Source: Emiliania huxleyi CCMP1516 (taxonomy: Eukaryota > Haptophyta > Isochrysidales > Noelaerhabdaceae). Taken from it: a DNA stretch of 64,000 bases. The notes under the pieces are model-generated. The model was not told the DNA's origin. It ran no database searches and saw only the letters and a program-made list of their open reading frames with translations. Location: contig NW_005200690.1 in NCBI RefSeq assembly GCF_000372725.1, positions 990,795 to 1,054,794 of the forward strand, in the 5' to 3' direction. Shown in pieces: positions 10,740-20,406 of the stretch; within the stretch, counting starts at the first letter, position 1, and every line of letters starts with the position of its first letter. The position numbers and the translations under genes are program-made.

Positions 10740-12761
10740 CTATGAGCGCTGGGCCGCCTCTGCCGCCATCCTGGCGGCGGCTGCCCTGGCCCTCGCAGCG
10801 ACGGCAGCAGCACGCCTCATCTTTGTGGCGGCTCTCGCCTCCTCAAACGCCGCCTGAGCCGCCACCAGCGCTACCTCGGCATCCGCCTCCGCCGCCTCGG
10901 CCGCCGCCTCGGCCTCCTCCTCCTCGTCCGCCTCCTCCTCCGCCTCGTCCGCCGCAGCGTCCAAGCGCGCCGCCTCGGCCACCTCTGCCGACGCCGCCGC
11001 CTGGCTCTCCGCCGTGATGCCGAGCCGCATCCTCTCTTCGGTGAGCGTCTCGAGAAGCAGGAGAAGCCTCGCCTCCTCGGCCTTCTTCGCCGCCTCGGCT
11101 GCGGCTGCCTCCGACGGCGCCTCGGCACCCTCCGCTGGCGCCTCGGACTCCTGCGACGGCCCCGCAGCCCCGCCCGCCCCGCCGCCCTTCTTCTTCTTCT
11201 TCTTGCCCTTCTTGCCCTTAACGCGCGTCTCCGCCTCGACCTCCGCCAGCAGCTCCTCGGCGTGCCGCGCCGCCTCCTTCTCCTCCGCCGCCCTCTGCGC
11301 CGCCCTCTCCGCCGCTCCCGCGGCCCACGCCGCCTCCGCCGCCGCCTTCTCCGCCGCCTTCTCGGCCGCTGCGTGCTCCTCGAGGGCGCGCACGCACTCG
11401 GCGTGGCCCTTGTGCTTGGCAAACTGCAGCGCGGTCCCGCCCACCGTTGTGCACACCGTCACATCTGCGCCCGCCCGCAGCAGGCAGAGAAGGGCGGCGG
11501 ACTGGCCGTGGAAAGCGGCCTGAATCAGTGCGGTGTTGCCTTTGTTGCACTGAAGGTCGATCGCTGCGCCGTGCCTGATCAGCGAGTCGACCACTTTCTC
11601 GTGGCCTTTGCCGGCGGCGCCCATCAGCGCGGTGCCGCCAAACTCGTATCCCTGGTCGACCACCGCGCCGTGCCGCAGCGCCAACTCGACCAGCTTCTCA
11701 TGGCCGTTCAAGACGGCGAGACGCAGCGCGGTGATGCCCTTGCTGGTATGCAACGATACATCCGCCCCGCGCTGGAGCAGCGCCTTGGCCAGCCCCTCGT
11801 GGCCCTTCATCGTTGCGATCATCAGCAGCGTCATGCCGCTCACAGGGCCGCCCGAAAAAACGTACCCGAACGTCGCGTTGACCCGCCCGCCGCCGTCAAG
11901 CCACGCCAGCGCCGCCTCCTCATCGCCTAGCCCAACGGCTAGCACAACCTCCTCTGGCACCGCCCCGCTGCCCGGCTCGGCCTCCTCGCCGCCCTCGCCG
12001 CTCGAAGCGGAGGCCGCGGCTCTCGCACCCACCGCCGCGCCGGCGCCGCCTGCTTCGGCCGACGGCGCCTTGCTCCGGACCGCAGCCACCTCCCCGAGAT
12101 ACGTCCTGAACGCCTCAACGCACTCGGCGTGGCCCTTCTCCTTGGCCCACTGCAGCGCCGTCTTGCCGTCCTCGTCGCGCAACGTCATGTCTGCGCCCGC
12201 CCGCAGCAGTCGCAGCACTACGGAGGGGTGGTTGAAGTAGGCGGCGAGCAGTAGCGCGGTGCAGCCGTTGCGGTCTTGCAGGTCGATCTCCGCGCCACGC
12301 CGCAGCAGCAGGTCGACCATCCGCTCTTGCCCTCCCTGCGCCGCCGCTGCCAGTGCCGGCCAGGCCAAATCTTGCGAGTCTATCTCCGCTCCGTGCTGCA
12401 GCAGCACGTCCACCACCCGCTCGTGGCCGTAGTAGGCGGCAGTGTTCAGCGCTGTGTTGGCGCGACCGTTCTGCAGGTTGATGTCTGCGCCACGCTTCAG
12501 GAGGAGCTCGACAATCTGCGCGTGCCCGGCCTTCGCGGAGAAGATGAGCAGGGTGCATGGAACCTGGCCGTACTGAGACTCAGCGTTGAAGAGCGTGTCC
12601 GCCTTCCCGCCTTCATTCAGCCACGAGCGCACCGGTCCCACGCAGCCGTCCGCAGCCGCCTTCAAGACGTTCTTTGGGAATCCATCACCCGGCCCGCCGC
12701 CAGCAGACGGCGGCGGCGGCGTGCGGAGCGCGGCCGTGGCGCGTGAGGGCGGGGTGGGCAT
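10740..12761 (-). CDS. Ankyrin-repeat protein with coiled-coil tail
   Basis: Start chosen at the ATG at 12761 (MPTPPSRATAAL), because upstream in-frame sequence looks non-coding; this gives 673 residues. Residues about 50-215 hold about five ankyrin repeats (for example HAQIVELLLKRGADINLQN, then GCTALLLAAYFNHPSVVLRL). After a linker rich in Gly/Ala/Glu, a second block at about 290-470 has further repeats (GGTALMGAAGKGHEKVVDSL). A GKKGKKKKKK stretch and an Ala/Glu coiled-coil tail follow. It is uninterrupted and is the intact paralogue of the gene at 85-2111, same strand and same domain order. It is probably an intracellular scaffold; no enzyme domain is present. Confidence 0.85.
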   Translation of the reverse strand: MPTPPSRATAALRTPPPPSAGGGPGDGFPKNVLKAAADGCVGPVRSWLNEGGKADTLFNAESQYGQVPCTLLIFSAKAGHAQIVELLLKRGADINLQNGRANTALNTAAYYGHERVVDVLLQHGAEIDSQDLAWPALAAAAQGGQERMVDLLLRRGAEIDLQDRNGCTALLLAAYFNHPSVVLRLLRAGADMTLRDEDGKTALQWAKEKGHAECVEAFRTYLGEVAAVRSKAPSAEAGGAGAAVGARAAASASSGEGGEEAEPGSGAVPEEVVLAVGLGDEEAALAWLDGGGRVNATFGYVFSGGPVSGMTLLMIATMKGHEGLAKALLQRGADVSLHTSKGITALRLAVLNGHEKLVELALRHGAVVDQGYEFGGTALMGAAGKGHEKVVDSLIRHGAAIDLQCNKGNTALIQAAFHGQSAALLCLLRAGADVTVCTTVGGTALQFAKHKGHAECVRALEEHAAAEKAAEKAAAEAAWAAGAAERAAQRAAEEKEAARHAEELLAEVEAETRVKGKKGKKKKKKGGGAGGAAGPSQESEAPAEGAEAPSEAAAAEAAKKAEEARLLLLLETLTEERMRLGITAESQAAASAEVAEAARLDAAADEAEEEADEEEEAEAAAEAAEADAEVALVAAQAAFEEARAATKMRRAAAVAARARAAAARMAAEAAQRS

Positions 12762-13282
12762 GACCGGCTCCTCGACGTCTTGGCGGCGGCGGCAAATACA
12801 GCGTGATTTCTTTTTTCTGACTTCGTCGCGCAGCGCGGGTGCCGCCAGCGTTCGCAACGAGGGCGCGGAGAAGGACGAGGGTGCGGCCGGGAGATGCTCA
12901 CGCTGTGCCTGTGGCCCGTTTGGACACCTCATTGTCAAGGATGTCAATGCCGCCGCGCCGGGCGATCGCGACAACTGTGGACGCGCGGAGACGATTCTGA
13001 GTTCGCGCGTTCTCACGGCTGAGCCGAGTGGAGAGGCCGAGCGGTGTTTAGAGGCTGCGCGCCTCCGTTGCGCGTTGGCGTGTGGCCAATCACATGTGAG
13101 GCCGCTTTTCCATCGTTCAACACAGAAAAAAAAGACTTGCATAAAAAAACTCCAACGCGTCCAACAACAGCCATGGCGCAGCACCTCGCGACCCCGACCA
13201 CCGAGCGTGGGCGGTCCAGAACGCTCTGCTGAAGGTCGCTCCGGAAGGCCTCCCGCGTACGTAAGTTGCATGTTGGGTGCGG
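12762..13282. other. Intergenic region
   Basis: This lies upstream of the ankyrin gene and downstream of the AP2/J-domain gene, both on the minus strand. An A-run at 13127-13135 and a second at 13143-13150 are the only low-complexity features. No gene is evident. Confidence 0.5.
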
Positions 13283-14309
13283 CTAGGCCTGCTCAACGGC
13301 GCGGAAGGCCTCCTCGACGGCGGCGAAGGCCTCCTTCGCGTGTGGGTGCGAGCACTTGTCGGGGTGCAGGCGGCGGGCGAGCTGGAGGAAGCTGGCCCTG
13401 CACGCCTCGCGCGGCGCGTGCGGCGGCACCCCGAGGCGACGGTAGACGCACGTGCTGCTGAGCGCCCTCTCGATGATGGCGCCGATCGGTTGCTCCGTCG
13501 CGAGCGGGTCGAGCTCCGCTGCCGCCGGCGCACTTGTGCCTGGTCGCTGCGCCGCCTCGCGCCCCAGCTCGCGATCCCGCCGCTCGGCCGCCTCCCGCAG
13601 CAGGCGCTTCTGCTCCTCCGCCGCGTGCCGCTGTCGTGCGGCGAGCTCTTCCTGCGAGCGCCGCAGCCACTCCTTCTGCGCCTCCTTCTGCGCCTCCCTC
13701 CGCGCCTTCTCCGCCTCCTTCTGCGCCTGCTTCTTGGCCGCTGCCGCTGCTCTCTTCTCCGCGGCGGCCACTGCCTTGTCCTCGGCGTCCTCCTCTCTCT
13801 TCCGCTTCGCCTCCTCTCGTCCGTCGGCTGCCGCCGCCGCCGCCGCCGACGCCTCTGCTCCGAGGTGGCGAGCGATAAGCAGCGCCGCCTCCTCCGCCGT
13901 CGCAGCCATGCCGAGGTGCGCATGGCCGAACACAGCCTGAAAGCGGCTGCCGTGCTTCGACACGCCCGTGAAGCCCGTCTGCGACTGCGACGACGGAATC
14001 AGCGTCAGGCCCTCGTCCGCTGCCAGCTGCTTCGCCTCGGCCGCCGTCATCGGCTCTGCCTCCGCCGCCGCCGCCGCCGCCGCTGACGCCTCCGCCCCGA
14101 CGTGGCGCGCGTACAACAGCGCCGCCTCCTCCGCGGTCGCAGCCATGCCGAGGTACTCTTCACTTTGGTGCGACCCGAACACAGCCGCAAAGCGCCCACC
14201 CCGCTTCGACACGCCCTTGAAGCCGGTCTGCGACTGCGATGACCGCACCAGCGCCAGGCCCTCGTCCGCCGCCAGCTGCTCCGCCTCAGCCGCCGTCATC
14301 GACTCAGCT

Positions 14310-14382
<73 letters not shown>

Positions 14383-15259
14383 ACGACGCCTCCGCCCCCA
14401 GGTGGCGCGCGACCATCCTTGACGCCGTCGCTGGTTGTGCCTCTCTACTCCCTTCTACGGCTGCATTCGACATCTCGACCGCCTGGCGTCCCGCGTACTC
14501 GTCCTCCGCTGCATCGGTCGCAGTCGATGCCTCCGCGCCAAGATGGCGCGCGTACAGCAGCGCACCCTCCTGCGCCGTCGCGGCGTAACCGAGGTACTGC
14601 GTTCTACCATCACGCTCGCGCGTCACCTTAAAGCCTCTCCCCTTCGGCCTTGCGTACACGCCTTGGAACCCGGTGCTGGAGCGCGACGAGCGCACCAGTG
14701 TCAAGCCCTCTGCCGTCGCTGCCTGCTCCGCCTCCGCCGGCGTCATAGACTCGGCCGCCGCCGCTGCCGCCGCTGCCGCCGCTGCTGCGGACGCCTCCGT
14801 TCCCAGCTCGCGCGCGTAAAGCAGCGCTCCCTCCTCCGCCGTCGCGGTGCAGCCAATATGCTGCTTTCTCCCATCAACCTTGCGGCTCACCGCAAAGCCG
14901 TTGCCTTTCGAGTGTGCGCACACGCCTTCGAACCCGCTTCTGGAGCGCGACGAGCGCACCAGTGTCAAGCCCTCTGCCGTCGCTGCCTGCTCCGCCTCCG
15001 CCGCCGTCATAGACTCATCCTCCGCTGCATCGGTCGCAGCCGATGCCTCCGCGCCAAGATGGCGCGCGTACAGCAGCGCACCCTCCTGCGCCGTCGCGGC
15101 GTAACCGAGGTACTGGTTTGCACCGCGCACAGATTTCCTCACATAGAAGCCGTTGCCTTTCGATTTTGCGTACACGCCTTCGAACCCGGTGCTGGTGCGC
15201 GACGAGCGCACCAGTGTCAAGCCCTCTGCCGCCGCTGCCTGCTCCGCCTCCGGCGTCAT
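13283..15259 (-). CDS. Five AP2-like domains fused to a C-terminal J domain
   Basis: The ATG at 15259 opens one 658-residue frame. Five repeats start at about residues 20, 100, 185, 345 and 420. Each begins with a lead of the type AEAEQAATAEGLTLVRSS, followed by an AP2/ERF-like unit: TGFEGVYAKSKGNGFYV, then YLGYAATAQEGALLYARHLG. That matches the AP2 pattern GVxx...LGxxxTAEEAAxxYA. An alanine run separates repeats 3 and 4. Residues about 480-590 form a charged coiled coil. Residues about 598-655 are a J domain (CVYRRLGVPPHAPREACRAS and the HPD motif in RRLHPDKCSHPHAKEAF). AP2 domains bind DNA in plants and apicomplexans, and J domains activate Hsp70. The joint function is unknown; an Hsp70-linked DNA-binding protein is an inference. 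Confidence 0.85.
14296..14385. repeat. GCC-type trinucleotide run encoding polyalanine
   Basis: About 25 ccg/gcc units in a row lie inside the AP2/J gene and encode roughly 24 alanines on the minus strand. Confidence 0.95.
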
Positions 15260-15335
15260 GGACCAACGTCGCGCGATTTCTTTGTGAGGCGGGCCGCCGC
15301 AAAGAAAAATGGAGGATACGGTTGCGCAGCGACAG

Positions 15336-15396
15336 GAGCGAGTTCGCGCTGCGCTAGGCTCAGACGGCGAGTTCGCGCTGCGCTAGGCTCAGTACG
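15336..15396 (+). repeat. Two tandem copies of a 29-bp repeat shared with the 30.3-kb locus
   Basis: The core gagttcgcgctgcgctaggc occurs twice here. It lies 80-140 bp upstream of the AP2/J gene start. The same unit appears three times at 30281-30359, upstream of the myosin gene. Confidence 0.9.
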
Positions 15397-17050
15397 GCGA
15401 GCGACAATTAGTCGTGGACATCATCGGGCGGCGCAACCATCAGGATCAGCGCCTCCTCCGCAGGCTCCGCCGCTAGGGTGCCCACAGGGCCCAAAAAAGA
15501 AAGGAAAAAAGAAATGGGCCACCCTCGATCGCAGCACTTCGTGTTGCTGTTGGCCAAGTCGAGAAATTGAGTGTGTGTGTGTGACTAGGAGGGTGGGACG
15601 CTGGGGATTCTCAAAGGTATACCCTTGCAATGGCCGGATCCAGCCTTGAAAGTACGAGATCGCGCGCGCTTCGCGCGCTGCACCGCCTGTTCTCCGCGGC
15701 TGAGTGACGACGCGTGCCGTGTGCCAGCAGAGTTGGGCGCGCGCGGCGCGACGGCGCCCGCGAGGGAATGCGCGAGTGCAGCGGCCGCCGGCGGCCGTAC
15801 CGCCCGCCAGCCGGCGCAGCAGCGGCCAGCGCAGCGGCCGCCGGCGCAGCAGCCAGAGCAGCCGGTGCGCGCCTTGCGAGGCGCGAGTACTGCCGCCCGG
15901 CAGCCTTGAGGCGGCCCGGCGGCAGTACTCGTTCGAACTTTGCGAGCCGTGCGCGCGCCGAGGCGCCCGCGGCGCGCGCCCGCCCGGCTGCCAGTAGGAG
16001 GCGGCGCAATATGGCCTATAGTACAGCCCTTGAGGAGGAGGAAGAGGCTGGCTGGCAGTGCTGTAAATCAGGCTGTATGCCGCCGGGGGCAGTTTTTGGG
16101 TGCTGTCCCCATCCCAGGGGGCTGCAGAAGGCGTCCGCAGGTGAAAGCGGTTTACCAGATTACCACACACATTATCAAGTCGCGGTTCCCTGCCCTCTCC
16201 CGCCACGCGCTCCGTCCGAGCCCTCTCCCCTCTTGCACAAGAGGAATTTTGACAATTGATCAGATGGTGAGGGAAAGGCACAATCAGAACGATGGGCTTG
16301 CCCATCCCGGAGTGGTTCGATCCCACACTAACCCGAGACGGTGACGGGAAGCGTCTCTGCGGTCTCAGGCCCAGTGAGGTAGTGCGCGGGCTAACCCGGA
16401 TCCTGCTGAACAAGCTCTTCTTGTAGCTCGATCGGTCACACCGCGTCACCGCCATCGCCGTCGGGGAGAGGGGGGACGACACTGCTTCGGCAGCGTGCAC
16501 CTCGATCCTGTACCGTGTTTGTTATGACCCCCCCAAATGAACACTCCAGTGAGGGAGGGCGAGACGATCGAGGGGTCCCGTACCACGCGGAATCGACCCT
16601 ATCCCGTGCTCAAGTGCTCAAGTCGCGGGGCTTTAGGAAGACTGACTGGACGATTGAAGAGAGAAGATCGATTGTCGAGTCTGTCTTTTATGCGAATGCG
16701 TCGTGATCGTCCATGACCATGTGAGAGTCGTCCTGCTGAGACCTGAGTGTTGTTGTGTTGACTGTTGTCTGTTGACAAAAGTCAAAACTCATACACTCCG
16801 AAAAAATTGTATTTAAAACGGCGTGGGGGAGAAAAGCCGCAAACGGCTTCTGAAAAGCTAGCTCGTAGCTGCCCCCACGCAAGCGTTTATGGCGGATATC
16901 ATTCAAAATTCTTCCCTACGAAGATAAATGTGACCTTTCATGAAAGCACAGCGGACGTCCCCTTTGCCTTCCACAATATCCAAAGCTTGACATCCTGTAT
17001 GTACTGTAAGCCTACTTTAAGACACGCGCGCGACGGCGTCGGTGGCGGAA
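15397..17050. other. Long intergenic region with a hairpin
   Basis: No conserved protein is visible on either strand. Region 15770-15960 is GC-rich and full of gcc/gca repeats. A 14-bp inverted repeat (cgagtactgccgcc) pairs 15884-15897 with 15918-15931. Region 16690-17000 is comparatively AT-rich. At 16313-16327 gtggttcgatcccac resembles a tRNA T-arm, but no cloverleaf can be built around it. Confidence 0.55.
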
Positions 17051-18543
17051 TCACTTCCTCCCCATTCGGCGCTTGAGCGCGTCGAGCTCGTCCTCCACGG
17101 AGCCGCGGCGTGAAGCCTCTCGCTCCGCCGCCCTGCCCCGGGCTGAAGAGCCTCCGCGATCCGAGGCACGCCGGCCAGCGCTTCGGTACGCCCCGCCGCT
17201 GCCGCCGCTGCCGCCGCTCGCGGCAGGACTGCTCGCGCCATCGCTATCGCTGGCACCGCCGCCGCCGGCTGCCTTCGATCGAAGCTGCTGCAGGCGCGCG
17301 GAGAGCTTGGTGCGCCGCTCCTTCGCGCGGCTGAGCAGCGCGCGCGCGGAGGCAAGCCGGTCCCGGCGCGCCGCCGCCTCCCGCCGCAGCTCGCGCTCGT
17401 ACGACCGCTCGATGGCGGCGCCTCCCGCACCCGCGCCGCGAGCAGAGAGCGAGGCGAGCTGCGCGAGCGACGGAGGAGAGGTAGGGGGGGGGGTCGAGGG
17501 CAGGGGCGCGCGCCGAGCGAGGAACGCGGCCGCATCGCGAGGGTTGGTGTTTGGTGGTGTTTGGTGGTGTTTGGTGGCTGGTGGCTGGTGGTTGGTGTCG
17601 GTGTTTTGGTGTGGAGGTGAGGGTGAGGTCGCGCAGAGTGTGTGCACCTCGGCTTCGGTGCGGCCGAGCTCCGCCTGGAGCGCCGCGCACCGCTCCTCGA
17701 GCCGCGCGACGACAAACTGGGCCGAGTCGAGCTCGGCGGAGAGGGCGGCGGTGTCGGTCGAGGAGAGGAGCTCGGCAAGCCCCTCGGGCTCCATCGGCGC
17801 GAGCTCCTCCAGCAAGCTCACCTGCCGACCGCGCGTGGTGAGGGCGCAACCTCTCCAAGGGAGCGGTGGCGGCGCGAGCGAGGGAGCGGGGCGGTGCGCG
17901 CCCATCCGCCAGCGCCGCCGCCAAAGGCCTTTGCCGTCGCCGACACGAGGTCGCCGAGCAGCGCGCCGAAGCTGTCCCCGCCCGTGTCGTACCGCGCCTC
18001 CTCCGCTCGCCTCCGCGCCTCCCACTCGTCGCTGCGGCCCGCGCTCGCCGCGCTCGGCCTCGCGCCGCGCCGCCCGCCGCCGCCCCGGTCCCAGCCCGTG
18101 GTCGCACCCGGCCGAGACGACGCGCCGCTCGCCCAGCCGCCGCCCGACGCGCGGCGCTTCCGGTCGTACTTTGCACGCTGCTCCGGATCGGAGAGGACGG
18201 TGTAGGCTTCGGCAATGCGTGCAAAGGCCTCCTGCGCATCGGCTGCCTTGTTGACGTCTGGGTGGTTCCGCAGCGCCGCACGCCGATACGCGCGCTTCAC
18301 CTCGGCCGCCGACGCGGTCGCATCGATGCCCAACGATGCATACAAGTCACCACTGCTAGTTGATCCGGCGACCGCACAGCGTGGGTGGGCAGCGCAGGCG
18401 CGCGGAGGGAGGCCCGTGCGCGCCTGCGGCCACACTACCAAAGCCTTGATCGGCGAAATCAGCACAAGGCTCACCACCAGGCTCAGCAGCGGGGCTCGCG
18501 GAGCTCGGGCTGTGACGGCAACAGCTTGACCCCGCTGCGGCAT
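17051..18543 (-). CDS. Probable plastid-targeted J-domain protein
   Basis: Three exons give a continuous 407-residue frame: 18543-17902, 17821-17648 and 17458-17051. Intron 1 begins GC (tgg|gcgcgc), intron 2 begins GT. The N terminus has a hydrophobic signal-like segment ([19 protein letters not shown]) followed by an Arg/Ala/Pro-rich, acid-poor stretch, the two-part leader typical of proteins entering secondary plastids. A J domain follows ([20 protein letters not shown], then [20 protein letters not shown]). The rest is Gly/Ser/Arg-rich, with a coiled coil in exons 2 and 3 ([33 protein letters not shown]). It presumably delivers clients to a plastid Hsp70; location is inferred. Intron 2 is mostly tggtgttt-type repeats. 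Confidence 0.8.
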
Positions 18544-18805
18544 CGCCCTTTCTTGGCGCCGTGAAGGGCAAGCGATACACAACGTGGGTTCCGAGCTCCA
18601 GGTCGTTTGGGAGCGATGAACAGAGAAGATCCGTTCGCACGCCTGCTGAGTGTGAGACATTAAGCGAGAACATCCACGTATCGATATTACGATTAGATAA
18701 GACACGGACTGTGCATTAACCATTGTAACCCGCCAATGCATAGTAGACAGGACACGGGTGCATATAGGGCCGATACATCTACATAACAGTGCGGGCTACG
18801 TCTCT

Positions 18806-19882
18806 CTAACGCCGGATGACGCCGGACGAGGAGGCGGCGCCGCCAGACGACGAGCCGCTGCGCTCGAGAGGCGCCAAGGCCTCGTAGAGTGCAGCCTCGG
18901 CCGCCGCCTCCTGCTCCTCCGCCTCCGCGCGCGCCTTTGCGGCCGCCGTATACTTTGCGAAGGCGGCGTCCAGCTTGGAGCGAGGCCCATGCTCCGCGAG
19001 AGCCTGCGCACGCGCCGCCTCCTTGCGCCTCGGCAGCTCCGCCTCGCTGAGGTTGCCGTTCATCCACTCGTCAAACACGGGCTGCATGATCGCCTTGGAA
19101 CGCCGGTCAATGTCCGCGTCGGTCACTGAGCGTGCCGTCACCACACGCTCCTCCAGCTGCGCTTCGTGCGTCCGGCTGCGCTTGCGCGGCGTCTCGCCGC
19201 CCCTGACCGCGGTGCGGGTCGACGCGCCGCCGCCGCCGCCAGCCTCGAGGTCGATGGCGCGCTTGCGGCCCTCGGCATCCTTCTGCTCACGCGACCTCTC
19301 GCCCACCACTGCCACATCGGCCCCGGGCTGTGCCGCCTGCAGCGACTCGCACTCTGGGATGCCGTATTTTCCCGGGTTGTTAACGTCCACCACTTTGCCC
19401 ACCCAGCCGTGGGTCTTCTTGTCGACAGCGTGGCCAGCCTTGTAGTGTTCGACTGCAGCCGCATACTGCTTCATGTCTTGCAGAGCCATGGCCCACTCGC
19501 AATGCACGTGACCGATAACTCTCTTGGCCTCAGCTTGCGTTGCCTTGCCCTCGTCGTCTAGTCCCTGAGCATCCACCACGCCCTGGAGCAGGTCGTGCGC
19601 AATTTTGTAGTGCTTCGCGGCGACGTCGTCCAGGTCCTCCAGGTGCTTATAGCTCCCCATCCGGTAGTGGACCTTTGCGCGAGCAACCGTGAGCAAAAGC
19701 GAACCGAATGTCGGGCCTACGCAGCTGGAAAGCTCTCCCCACATGCGTCGAGTGTTGCGCTCGTCTGGCGTCAGGAGGCTAAATTCTCCGGACCGGTGCT
19801 GGAAGTGCGCGCCCCTGCGCTCCTCCTCAAGCACTCTAGTCACCTGCCGAATGACGGCAGCAGCTTGACCGCGCTGCGTCAT
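18806..19882 (-). CDS. Helical, TPR-like protein of unknown function
   Basis: The ATG at 19882 (MTQRGQAAAVIRQ) gives 358 residues without an intron. Residues about 45-165 are helical and include a TPR-like pair ending CEWAMALQDMKQYAAAVEHY. A basic low-complexity stretch (GERSREQKDAEGRKRA) follows, then a C-terminal coiled coil rich in Ala/Glu/Lys and a Ser/Gly tail. The first codons share sequence with the start of the neighbouring gene at 18543 (MxQRGQAxAV). I do not recognise a family. Confidence 0.65.
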   Translation of the reverse strand: MTQRGQAAAVIRQVTRVLEEERRGAHFQHRSGEFSLLTPDERNTRRMWGELSSCVGPTFGSLLLTVARAKVHYRMGSYKHLEDLDDVAAKHYKIAHDLLQGVVDAQGLDDEGKATQAEAKRVIGHVHCEWAMALQDMKQYAAAVEHYKAGHAVDKKTHGWVGKVVDVNNPGKYGIPECESLQAAQPGADVAVVGERSREQKDAEGRKRAIDLEAGGGGGASTRTAVRGGETPRKRSRTHEAQLEERVVTARSVTDADIDRRSKAIMQPVFDEWMNGNLSEAELPRRKEAARAQALAEHGPRSKLDAAFAKYTAAAKARAEAEEQEAAAEAALYEALAPLERSGSSSGGAASSSGVIRR

Positions 19883-20074
19883 CTCCTTCTTCTGGTGCGC
19901 CGTGCACGGCCCGCCAACGTCGAGCCGACCGGTTTTTTCTTTTCCTTGTAGCCGGTGTGTGAGCCTGTCGCGCCAGTCCGCGCCCTTGTCGTGCCAATAT
20001 TCTTTTCCTTTTCTGCTCGTTCTCAGGGCAAGAATGTCCATGCACACCTCCAGAAGATTTTTATCTACCCTATG

Positions 20075-20235
20075 AACCGCCAACGGCGATTCGAACCCAG
20101 GTCCTCAGATTCGAACCCAGGTCCGCCGACCATAGGTCGAGCGGCTGACATCGAAGTGAGCCGCCGATCATATGTCGAGCGGCGGTCTTCGGTTCGAGCG
20201 GCCAATCCTGGGTTGGCGGCTGTGGGGAGTGAAAA
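20075..20235. repeat. Cluster of short degenerate repeats
   Basis: gattcgaacccaggtcc occurs twice in tandem (about 20091-20127), and gtcgagcggc occurs several times on the plus strand to about 20200. On the minus strand the first motif resembles a tRNA T-arm, but neither acceptor stem nor anticodon arm can be formed. It lies upstream of the plus-strand gene at 20407. Confidence 0.65.
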
Positions 20236-20406
20236 ATCGTGTGTCGGAGTGATGCCACAAGCTGACTGGCGTCGTGGAGGTGTAAAAACATTTTTGTGTG
20301 CGTATTTTATAAAACTTCTTTTCTGGGCTAACGAACCCCTGCCACATCGTGAAGTGGGCAGAAAGAAGGTGTGAACAGACAGGCGGATCGAGTGTGAAGA
20401 GACGCC

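Noticed and set aside
16300-16345. tRNA-like T-arm gtggttcgatcccac
   Set aside because: No acceptor stem, D-arm or anticodon arm can be built at the right distances on either side.
15421-16500. 359-codon minus-strand ORF
   Set aside because: Composition follows the GC-rich repeats, no conserved motif; probably chance.
20085-20130. Two tRNA T-arm-like motifs on the minus strand
   Set aside because: The stems do not pair and no cloverleaf is present; they are part of a short tandem repeat.
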